DNA from: Spirogloea muscicola
Taxonomy: Eukaryota > Streptophyta > Zygnematophyceae > Spirogloeales > Spirogloeaceae
Length of the DNA stretch: 31,745 bases
Assembly: GCA_009602725.1 (NCBI GenBank)
Contig: WELB01000008.1
Span: 1,077,051 to 1,108,795, forward strand
Reading direction: 5' to 3'
The position numbers and the translations under genes are program-made. This document shows positions 20,526 to 29,800 of this stretch, in pieces. Below the pieces are notes generated by a model. That model made no database searches, was not told the origin of the DNA, and worked only from the letters and a program-made list of their open reading frames with translations. The first letter of the stretch is position 1. Every line of letters starts with the position of its first letter.

Positions 20526-21020
20526 GTTAAGCGGCTGCCGTCAGTAGGCTGCAAGGAACCGTTATACATGCAAGGGCCGAAGCGATTCTCGATCTTCTTT
20601 GTGCACCTTGTCCCTGTTTGATAAGCTGGCAGTCACACTCACAGCCAAAGCCTCGATGAAGGAGCCACCTGCCCATATTCCTTCTCGATTGTAATGTGCA
20701 TTCGCTTTTGATGGCCTTCCACGGCTGTCCCCTATTTGAAGAAAAGTTTCTCTTTATTTTCAGAGTTTTTGGGGGTCTTGTTGCCTCCTTATAGTACGTC
20801 TCCGCTCACATTGGCACAGTCACAAGTCTCACAGAGACTGTTCGCGCCATGCTGCAAGTCAATCTGCCCTTTGGTTGCCAACCGTCTGATGATGACCAGC
20901 TACTGGCGGGATGTCATGGAGCGAGTCTGTTCTACACCTAGCAATAGATAACACCGGAACGTCATCCACTTGTTTGCGTTAGGAGGACCGGCACTTTTGC
21001 TCACTTTTATCACTTTGTTC
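20526..21020. other. 3' flank of DUF3419 copy 2
   Basis: Homologous to 14653-15070 downstream of copy 1, with scattered substitutions and indels; the shared part ends near the GGACCGGCAC word at about 20986. No other gene is seen. Confidence 0.55.
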
Positions 21021-21330
21021 ATTCTTCTTTTGGGCTGGCCTCACACAGCCACTGCCCTCTTTTGGAAGCGACTTATCTGAGTTACTGAGCTTTCCGTTGC
21101 GTCGTCTTGTGTCTAGCTGTGTCATTTTTCTTGTAGGCAACTTTTTGGTTCTTTGGATTTTATCCGTTCGTTCTCTGCCAGCCCCTCGTCTTTATGGGCG
21201 CCACTTCCTCTCTCTTATCTTGCAGACACTGTCCCTCTGCCTGTAGCACTTAGTCCCCTGCTTTCTGCGCCATTCGGCTCCTCTTGACCTTGTCCATTCC
21301 TTTTGGGCTGGCTTCTCCCAGCCACCAGTC
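21021..21330 (+). repeat. Hairpin repeats without ORF tails
   Basis: Hairpins at 21032-21050 and 21305-21323 are each preceded by TTCATTCTTCTTTT- or TTGTCCATTCCTTTT-like sequence. No LINE coding tail is visible within 100 bases upstream, so these may be fragments or an independent short element using the same hairpin. Confidence 0.65.
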
Positions 21331-21493
21331 CTAGGCGGACAAGCACATGGGCCACTCTCCTACATGCCTCGCTTTCATGCCATGCGCACCGCGCGCGTTC
21401 TCTGCCTGGTCCTTCCCAGCCACCGCCCTAGGCGGACAAGCACATGGGCCACTCTCCTACATGCCTCGCTTTCATGCCATGCGCACCGCGCGC
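21331..21493 (+). repeat. 97-base tandem duplication
   Basis: The unit starting CTAGGCGGACAAGCACATGG recurs exactly 97 bases later (21428), including CATGCCTCGCTTTCATGCCA and GCGCACCGCGCG. It lies just after a hairpin whose ...CCCAGCCACC end is also repeated, so the duplication includes a hairpin half. Confidence 0.85.
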
Positions 21494-21512
21494 CTTCTCT
21501 CTTCTCTTCTCT

Positions 21513-21840
21513 TGATCCATCCTCCCCCTGTTTTACCATTGCATCCTCAGGCCCCTTTGTAGCCCAGCATCTCTGATCTGCGGCTGCTTAGCAGGGGTTA
21601 CTGAGTGTCTCGTAGCAGCTTTGTTTCTGTTACTTAGCGCTTCCCCTGGCCCCCTTCTCGTACTCTGTTCATTCTTTTTCGGGCTGGTTGTTCCAGCCCC
21701 TATTCTCAATGGGCGAGCACTTTCTCCTTTGTAGCTGCTCACCGCTCTTAGGCCCCTCTGAACCTTTGTGAATTCTTTTTGGGCTGGCTTTTCGCAGCCC
21801 TTGCCCCCATTGGGAGTGCCACTTCTTCTACTCTCGTGGA
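21513..21840 (+). mobile_element. LINE tail plus two-hairpin composite repeat
   Basis: A short piece, TGATCCATCCTCCCCCTGTT, matches 6425-6444. It is followed by the LINE terminal codons (TCTGATCTGCGGCTGCTTAG, GGGTTACTGA; stop at 21602-21604), a type-A hairpin at 21681-21699 (77 bases after the stop), the CTCAATGGGCGAGC phrase and a type-B hairpin at 21781-21800 with the GTGCCACTTCTT tail. The second half is nearly identical to 6590-6705. Confidence 0.75.
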
Positions 21841-22171
21841 ATTACTGAAGAAGAAGAACTGAAGGGCTGCTTCTTCCTCTAATTCTTCATTAATAAGATC
21901 TACATGATATCTGGAATGAGAGGCCAGCCCAAAGGAACGGACAAGGTCTGCAAGGGCCGCATGGCGCAAAAGGCAGGATACTAATTTCTGAGACGTCAGC
22001 AAGTAGGCTCTCAGTAACCTCTGGTCCGCAAAAGCGCCCTGTCAGCCCAGCCTGCGGCTCCATCACTCCCCATATGAACACCCTCTGCATTTCGTTTCTC
22101 TCAAATAAACGAAATACACGAATACACGAAATATCTCCTGCATGCCCCGGCCTGCCGTTGTACCATTGGCA

Positions 22172-22172
<1 letters not shown>
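21841..22172. other. No gene recognised
   Basis: Mixed sequence containing a degraded GCGCCCTGTCAGCCCAGCCT phrase (22032-22051) that resembles one in the copy 2 and copy 3 flanks (about 17086 and 23078). No coding support. Confidence 0.4.
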
Positions 22173-22205
<33 letters not shown>

Positions 22206-22330
22206 TTCGCTCGGCCGCCAAGGGCATGGCGGGCGAGCTGCCGCAGCCGCAGCGCCGCCTGGCGAGGCTGGCTGCCCACCTCGGCGGCGGCGGCGGCGGC
22301 GGGGATGACAGCGGCGGCGGTGGCNCGACT
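22173..22330. repeat. (GGC)n repeats with one undetermined base
   Basis: A GGC run at 22173-22205 is followed by shorter runs near 22284-22323 and an N at 22325. The N marks unresolved sequence in a hard-to-read GC repeat. Ala/Gly/Pro runs in frames through here should not be taken as coding. Confidence 0.9.
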
Positions 22331-22553
22331 AGGCCTCGCCTCTGCCTGCCACGTGGCGAGGAGGCTGGGGAAATAAGAGAGAAGGGCTCGCCCATTCATT
22401 GAGGAATAGCCCTCCCCCTCTCAGCACTTCCTCGGTGCCTTTTGGGTCTTGTATCCTGCTACCGCATGCGAATGTCTATGTCTTTGTCCATGCTTTTCGG
22501 TGGGCGAGCTCTTTCTTTCTTTTCTATGTCCCCCAGCGCTGTCCATTCTTTTT
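22331..22553. other. Displaced upstream block of DUF3419 copy 3
   Basis: CTAGGCCTCGCCTCTGCCTG, followed by a GTGGCGAGGAGGCTGGG-like run, matches the block found just upstream of copies 1 (about 11490) and 2 (about 17258). Here it lies about 1.2 kb from the ATG because LINE fragments sit between it and copy 3. The rest of the stretch shows no gene. Confidence 0.5.
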
Positions 22554-22744
22554 GGGCTGGCTTTGCCAGCCCCTCTTTCTCTATGGGCGAGCCTTCTTCC
22601 CAAGCGACCGGCGCGGCGGCTTGCTTTGCACCGCCGCGCCGGTCGCGCCCTTGCAGCAGCCTCTGGCTTGCGCAGCGGGGTTGCTCTTCCTCCCCTCAGC
22701 TCATCTGACTTCCTACTGCTGACCCGGGGGTACTAAGCTTATGA
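22554..22744 (+). mobile_element. Hairpin and GC-rich LINE tail variant
   Basis: The hairpin at 22554-22573 with the CTATGGGCGAGCC phrase is followed by a frame reading HRRAGRALAAASGLRSGVAL and SDFLLLTRGY, ending at TAA 22734-22736. It is nearly identical to 16960-17075. The next LINE fragment starts within about 10 bases of the stop, replacing the expected 3' UTR. Confidence 0.7.
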
Positions 22745-23060
22745 TAAGAGCCCTTTCTTCTACGTCTCGCTGCAGAGGTCCATGGCCCGTGCGCTGCACC
22801 TGCGTGCTGGCCGAGCCCTTGCTGCTGCCTCTGGCTCTGGCCAGGGGACATACTTCCAGGAGCATAGCCTCTCCGACCTGCGCCTGCTTAGCAGGGGTTA
22901 CTGAGTGGTTAGTAGCTGCTTTGTTTTTTCTTGTGTGCTTGTCATTTCTGCTGCTTCGCCTTAGGGCTTCGCCTGGCTTCCCCCCCCCTCTTCTTGTACT
23001 CTGTTCATTCTTTTTTGGGCTGGCTGTTCCAGCCCATATTCTCAATGGGCGAGCCCTTCT
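22745..23060 (+). mobile_element. LINE 3' end with 3' UTR hairpin
   Basis: The plus-strand frame reads SLQRSMARALHLRAGRALAA, ASGSGQGT and SLSDLRLLSRGY, with stop at 22902-22904. The 3' UTR includes GTACTCTGTTCATTCTTTTT and the hairpin at 23017-23035, about 113 bases after the stop, then CTCAATGGGCGAGCC. It is the plus-strand sister of the minus-strand copy at 16440-16870. Confidence 0.75.
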
Positions 23061-23556
23061 CTTTCTTCTAAGAGCGCCCTGTCTGCCTAGCCTGTGGCTC
23101 CGTCAAGGACACCTGTATGCATCTGGCTGGCTTCCACAGCCGCTCTTTATATTAGCAGCCGCTTTCTCTCTCTCCCCGGTACGCCCGAGCAGTGCTGCCG
23201 GCAGGCAACCCCCCTCCTCCCTCCCTCCTACCTCCCTCCTCACCCCTGGCCCCCGGCCTGCAGTCGTGAAGAACCCCCCCTTCAGAGAACGCTGGAGACC
23301 TGCTTGGACTGCCTTGGATCCACTGTCTCTTACACAGCTCATCGCCCCGTTAGCAGGACTTGAAAGGGAGGCCTGGATAGGCCTCCCTTTCACTGGCCTC
23401 CTTCCATCTCATGCGCACCGCGCGCCGTTCTCCCCTCCCCCCTCCCGCCATTGATAAGAGCAAGCCACTTGTACGTCACTGACATTCCGCCGCCCATTCT
23501 CCTGCCCTCTCTCGGCTCGCCCGCGCCGCCGCAGCCACCACCCCGCGCGCTCCGCC
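23061..23556 (+). promoter_or_regulatory. 5' flank of DUF3419 copy 3
   Basis: Homologous to the proximal flank of copy 2: GCTGCCGGCAGGCAACCCCC, the 160-base segment also seen in copy 2 (here 23266-23430), and the closing CATTCTCCTGC...CGCTCCGCC before the ATG. At the TATA place of copy 1 it reads TGATAAGAG. The sequence left of about 23170 is broken up by the LINE insertion. Confidence 0.5.
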
Positions 23557-24331
23557 ATGGCGCCAGACGTTGGCCCCGCCGACGGCGAGCCGCGGCCGGC
23601 GGTCTACTCGTGCCTGCCTTCCTCCAAGAAGGTGTACGTGGACGACGAGGGCCTGCCAGGCCCCAGCTGGCCGTCCGACACGCCTATCGGCATCAACAAC
23701 GAGGACCACCGCGTCGAGCTGTACTGCATCGACTACCTGCTCGCCAGGCCTGCTCCGGTCGCCCTTGGCTCTGCCCTCAACTCTGCTGCGCTCGCGGTGC
23801 CGGGTCCCGCCCATCGTTCACTGGACATCGATCTGGTCTACACTGTGCTCGCGACTCGCACGGCACGGGATATTCTGCCGCTGACGAGCTACAGCGGCCC
23901 GAAATTGTCAAGCAGGATGAAAGCCAGAGGAGAGCAGGAGCGGAAGCTGCGGTTGCTCGCCATCACAGGAGGGTCTGACAACGTGCTCTCCATGCTAACC
24001 CTCGGCGACAAGGTTGCAAGCGTGGATGCCGTGGACCTGACCCCCGCCCAGAACCACCTGCTGCTCCTGAAGCAGGTGAGAGCATTGCTCAGGTCTACAT
24101 CTTCTCTGCATTGTTATAATGGCTTTGACCAGCCTGTCCAACCATGGTGGCATCCTTCTCACTCATTGAGCACCTGCCCGCATGTGTCAGGCTGCAGTCA
24201 AGGTTCTGGAGAGCAGAGGCAAGATTGTTCAATTTCTGGGGCTCGATGGCGATCACAGCGACGCAGCGGCTGACACTCGCATTGCCACCTACAAGGCGAA
24301 CGTGCGCGACCAGCTGCCTTCTGAGACTCAG
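23557..24331 (+). pseudogene. DUF3419 family protein, copy 3, exons 1-3 only
   Basis: Exons 23557-23747, 23916-24075 and 24191-24331 have exactly the lengths of copies 1 and 2 and keep the frame, the GC donor after exon 1, LAITGGSDNVLSML, DLTPAQ and FLGLDGDHSDAAA. Homology runs on through part of intron 3 to about 24472 (GAGGAGCCGATCACAACCAT) and then stops before exon 4. The FWDTL, YFSDEG and LITLSN segments are missing, so the methyltransferase-like fold would be incomplete. It shares MAPDVGPADG and DLTPAQ with copy 2, so those two are the closer pair. It could still be transcribed; there is no nonsense codon in what remains. Confidence 0.7.
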
Positions 24332-24472
24332 GTCGGTGTGTGGGCGGCTGCTTGCAACTGCCAAAGCTGGTTCCTACATGAGGCCAAGAGCCACGAAAAT
24401 CAGGACACTAAGATCAGTGCAGATTCTATGTGCTCTCTGAGGAGCCGATCACAACCATCTTGAGCCGCTTGA

Positions 24473-26093
24473 TAAGTGGTGGCCCTCCGTGATTACCCAG
24501 AGGACAGTTTTGTAGAGCTGTGTAGGCAGAGAGGATACAGACACGCCTGCCTTTTGAAGTAGTTGCTAGAACGCCATTCTTTCCCACGAGGTTCTTTGGC
24601 CTCTGCTTCATGGGGCCGCCACAAATGAGGAGGCCGCACATGATACCTCACTAAGAAAGCGGACATGTACGTAAGACTGTACAGATTGAAATTTGAAGGC
24701 GCATCCTTCTTCCTGCAACACTGTTGCGATGGATCCGCTTCTGTTGAGTCTTTTTCTGTGTATGATCTTCTTCATCAATTGTGCGTTGTAACTTCATGCC
24801 CAACCTTGTGACACATGTGCTATCGCAGCTAAGGAAAGAGCTCCTACTTGCCTATCTTGATCATCCGCTGAGGGTGCAAACCCTACTGCCTGCAAGAACG
24901 CTCGCTAAGACGCTGATAAGCACCGGAGGCCTTATCAGCCGTTTAGAACATCCAACAGTGAGATTGCCTCAAATGAAGGGAGGACGGCTATTGACCCTGT
25001 GAACACACAGGAGCTGTTGCTCTTGGTCTTTGTGTCATCGACAAACTCGTCATGAGGGCGAGATGGTCACGGATGACCACTTTATGGAGCTTGATTGTGA
25101 TCCTGCAAGCCTCATCATCTGTGTACAACCACCGTCTCAATCACACATAGCAGAAAGCGTTGCCACGGAGCCTGCAAAATCACAGAATCGTCTGCACATA
25201 GTCGCTTTGTCAGGCGACCACCCCTCTCAACTCGGAAGAGCGCTGGTGATGTAAGAGTTGGTAAGACCGAGGTGTGAGGTAATCTCGTTGGATACATCTG
25301 CTCATATTCGAACCTCATCCTTCGTACAACAGCCAGGCATGCGTGCTTACAACATTGGAAATGATCGAGGCTGCAAACAAGCCCTAGCCAGTAGCCACAC
25401 TCAGTCCTGGAGAATAAACAAAGAAAGGCCTGTGTTGGCTTGTGGCGACTCTGAATCTACTATCTTTCTCTCATTCTGTCCGTTCCCTCAGCTGCACCTA
25501 TTCCTCCATGTCTCCCACATGTAGTGCTTTTGTGGATCTAGCATGAGAAGAGGCGAGCTCCAGTCCAAAGCGCCTTACCAGGTCTGGCCAGATTGGAGAA
25601 GGTCGTATGTGGCAAGCAGAATATGCCGCTTGAGCGTCTCAGCAGGCGGTCTGCCTGTTCTCTGTATATCACTACCGACTGACTCACCGTATAAAGGCGG
25701 GGGAAATGCTTGGAGGCAGGGGCAGGGCCAGAAGGGGAGTGTGAACGCAAGGGGAGTGCGGGCCAATTTGGCCCGCCCACAATGCTGTGCTATGAGCTGA
25801 GCACAATGAGTGCTGGGACCCAAACGGCCTGCCTACGCAAGAGGCTGCTAACTTGCTCGTATTTTGACTAGCTGGTCTACCGACCCACACTAGGTCCAGC
25901 TCCAGGACTCACAGATAGTCATCGGACGTCTATGTTTGTTGTCCCACTTCAGCTAGTCGTGCTGATGAAGCGAATGAAGGAACCAAAACGTGCAGTGTAA
26001 CAGAGAAATGCGTCCCCCAGAACCGTGTAAGCAACCCCCCTCTGCACCTACGCACGACTTCTGCGTCAGCGCTGGTCAATAGTGGACCTCTGA
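24473..26093. other. No gene recognised
   Basis: About 1.6 kb right of the broken end of copy 3. Open frames are short on both strands, with no motif, hairpin or LINE tail. The abrupt loss of homology at its left edge marks the array boundary. Confidence 0.5.
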
Positions 26094-26889
26094 TTGAAGC
26101 ACAGAAGGCCTGCTCCCGCACTGCTGAACGTTGGTAGCGGGTGCCTCAGATGAGGCTCCAAAAGGAGGGCCTGAAATACTTGCCGCTTGGTCCAAAGGCG
26201 ACCAGGAGTTGAGCAGCGGCCCTACTTCAGATGCGGGCCTCGGAACCTTGCCCAAGTATGTTCGACCACTATTGGAGCTACGCTGAGTACCGGAAGAAGC
26301 CGTTGCCTGGCTCGGCCTTTGGAAAGGTCTCGTCACTTGGCCTTCATAACCAGGTCGAGCATTGCTAAGCAGCCTCTGCTCCAAGTCAGCAGGTGGCTCA
26401 GATTGCAGATCCAGGCTGTGGCTGAATGACGACGATAATAGGCCGCTTGCAGCATTCCTCGGCTGCCCAAAGCTCAAGCTGCTGGGCACAGAAGGTGCTA
26501 CCTGGACACAGGCGAATTCAAACCCCTCAGCAACCACTATGCCACAAAACAGATGAGATAAGATAAGAGCCAGACACTTAAAAACCAAGAAACGAGTGTG
26601 CCATGTGGACTGCTTGAGGTCGACCCTGGCTGTGGTTGGGTGAGGTTTGGTGCACTGACAAGCACACCTCCTCCACTGTGGGGCGCTGAGTCCTCTGGCT
26701 TGGGCTGAAGATTAGCTGCCGAGGCTGCTCTGCTTCACAGACTAGCGCATGCTGAGGAAGGTGCCGTCTAGCTCGGAAGAAGCCTATCTGAAACGCGTCC
26801 CATGATGTCTCCTGATATTTGCAGGGTGGCAAGGCTTCATCATGACGACATACAGTGCTAGAAGGTCCAACGCTCCCGAGCACTGTCAC
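26094..26889 (-). other. Possible C-terminal exons of the SPT7-like gene
   Basis: Two minus-strand stretches could be further exons. One runs from an acceptor (TGTGTCCAG) near 26503 down to about 26076 and encodes a Ser/Pro/Gln-rich frame. A smaller one, near 26770-26672, reads PRQLIFSPSQRTQRPTVEE up to a GTGTGC donor. They can be joined in phase to the exon ending at 26894 if GTGAGT there is a donor rather than part of the stop context. Evidence is only frame and phase compatibility. Confidence 0.3.
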
Positions 26890-29800
26890 TCACTGCGGAA
26901 GACCGCGGGGCAAAGGAAGGTTGCCGGGTGCTGAAGGCAGCGTCTTGCTTGGCGGCCACATTGGCAGCGACAGGCTTTTGTGCTTGGGCGAACTCAAAGG
27001 CTTGGGCGAACTCAAAGGCTTGGCTGTCGGAGACACCGGCACCGGCTGGCCAGCACTTGGCCCCTTGGCGGCGAGCACCTTCGTGTGCAACATATTCCTG
27101 GCCTGTGCGGCAGGCTTGCTCAATGCCGGCGCTGGCGGCGGCGGCGCCGGCAGAGCAGGGCTCACATCAGGCAGCCGCTCTGGCGAGAAGGGTGGGCTGG
27201 GAGGCTGAACTTTGACATCTGCCAATGCTTGGGATGCCTTCTTGGCTGGCGAGGCTCTTGGGCTCGCTGACCCCGAGGCATTCCTCTTCTTGTGCTGCTG
27301 TTGCTGCTGCCACCCATGGGCGCTGCTCCCTGATAACGACCTCTGTTGGAGAAAGCAAAGCAACTGCGATCAGCTGAAGATTGCACTGGAGCTCTCAAGG
27401 CAATATCTGGTCTTGCAGTTGATGGGTACATTACACCAGGCAGCAATGTTGGCATGATCCTGTGTACCCACAGTAAGCATGCCTAAAATCTAATGAAAGA
27501 TGCAAACCCTGAAGTAGACAATGTCCCCAACCCATGATAGCAACTTAAAGGGCAAGGGAGCTCACTGCTGGAGCCAGAGCCAGAGGAGAGAGCCGCTGCC
27601 TCCCGCCGTCTGCAAATGAAGCAGGGCCCTGGCGCTGCACGGCATCTGAGTGACTGTATCCCAAGCCATGGCCACCGCCTGCCTTCAAAGAGGGCGCGCT
27701 CCCCCTAGTGTAGCCAGGCCTCACAAAGTCTGCAATGTCCTTGGTCGAGCTGCACAAATTGCATAAAATACCACTGTTAGCAACTGTGACTTGCCCAGCT
27801 AAAACTTCACAATTAGACAAGTAAGTATTGGCCCTCCCTGTATTGTGCTGGGACTGCCATGGACGACCTTTGACGGTGGCCGAATATCCACGAGGTCCAG
27901 GACAACAATGCTCACACTTTCTGCCAAGCGTGTCAATGAAAGTGGCAGTCACTGCTCATTGACAAGCATAGGCCTGCAGGCTCACCTGCCCCAAACACTA
28001 CCAAGAGATAGCGTTGCCAGAGTTGTGAGAGAACAGCCAGGTGGTGAACTGTCCTGCAATCTTTTCAGGCAGCGGCCAAGCCTGGCAAACCGGTGAGCCA
28101 AAAGATCGCAGATTGTTTCAAGGCTCGCCTGCCTGCCTCCTCCAAAGCCGGCAGTCTGCAGCATGCGGACCACCACCTTCTGCATGGCGGCATTGGCCTG
28201 CTGCTCCTCGAAGCACTGGTCATCAGTAGCTCGAAGGCAACACTGCACTTGTGAGGAACAGGTACCAGACAACGCCGTCGACGGGACGCAGTTGCAGAAG
28301 AAGAAGGCACCCTCAGGAAGAGGAGTCGCTGCTCTTTGCGCGCCGCCTTGATCGGGCCTGCCTGGGGCCGCCTGACTGCTTGCCACCAATTTGTCACAAG
28401 CGGCTGTCCTTGGCTCAGCTGCAAGCTGGGAGTGGTCCTCCACTTCCAGGAGCTGGCTGGCGCGCGCTTCCTGTGCCACATAGCTGGCCATGCGATGGGG
28501 GTCCCTGACCATGGCGTCCCTCTCAGAGAATGCTCGGCGCTGCTCTGCGAGCCTCTGAGCCACACGGTGCATCCTCGCCATGAGGGACCTCCTGACACAC
28601 AGCTCTGGCCAGCTATGCTGCTCGCCCTCTGCCTCGCCATCTCTTCTGCAGTGCTTGTCGCAGCCTCCTTGTCCTCCATCACAGTGACTTCTGCCCTCTT
28701 CTCCTTCTCGGCACCGGCAGCCCTCGCTTCCCGTTACCACATGACCCTCACTGGAGGACTTTCCTGGAGACTTTGGCATCACTATGCCAGTGTCGAAGGT
28801 TGTGCAGGATTGAGATCTGCTCAGGTGCGCCAGCAGCATAGCTCGCCCATCATCTCGTTGGCTGCCAGAGAGACCTGATGCGCACTCTGGGCTAGACATC
28901 TGTCAAAGCGAAAGTAAGAGTGAGGCAGTAGACACACCACATAGGTCACCCTCTGTTGACTCCGTCGAGTGGCAGTGCCCAACCTTGCTTAGTACAGAGA
29001 AGTGACAGGCAAGGAAGACCAGTCGGCATAACTGTCCTCTCGCAGAATGCAAGCTACTAACCTCGCTGCTGCGATCAGTGTCAAGGCCGTCGCCTAGATT
29101 AACGGTTCCAGGGCCAGCTGACGCAGTATGAGCTGCCTGGCCTGCAGTGCCTTGACGAATAGCAACACTGTCCTCAGGAGACAGAACGTCTATGTTGGGT
29201 ATTGCACTAAGAAGCTTGAGAGCTCGTTGCTGCAGCATCGCCACGTGTCGGACGTAAGTGGATCCCTGGTCGTAAGCACACCAACTGAAGTTGCTTCAGT
29301 TGGCAGTCAAGTTGTACCCAAGAGGGGATGGGTGGGTGCGCGTGAAATGAAGGGGGGCCAAGCCTCGCCAATGGACTGGGGATACCCATTGGCACACAGT
29401 AGGGCGCAGTAAAGACTCGACGTATACGATGCGTGTTGGAAGTAAAAGATGTATTGATGAGTATCACAAAGGAAGTGTGCCACCTAGCGCAGCTGCTCCC
29501 AACCTTCTCATTGTATTGGCGACAATTGGCAGCAATGAGGTCAATGTCTGCATGGAAGCTCCTTTTGTTTGTGTACCTGCATGACCTCTCAGGTTGTCAA
29601 CAAATATCTGATGGAAAAAGCCCATGAAGATGAAGATGTAGACAACCAGAACTGTGAAGTCTGAAATTGGTCTATAAGCAGAACTTGCTGCATACTTGCA
29701 AGTACGGAGCTTCTTCAGCATGGTGCCCAAGTCCATGGGGTGCTTGATGACTTGAGCAACAAGAAACATAACCATTGCAAATGTCAATAGCCAGTCAGTG

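Noticed and set aside
22063-22402. Long Ala/Gly/Pro-rich ORFs on both strands
   Set aside because: They arise from GGC repeats read in different frames and cross an undetermined base at 22325.
25538-25890. Overlapping ORFs of 68-85 codons on both strands
   Set aside because: No codon pattern, motif, splice logic or neighbour relation supports any of them.
28065-28682. Second minus-strand ORF (205 codons) overlapping the large SPT7-like exon
   Set aside because: It is a shadow frame. The other frame carries the histone-fold pattern and joins in phase with the bromodomain exons.
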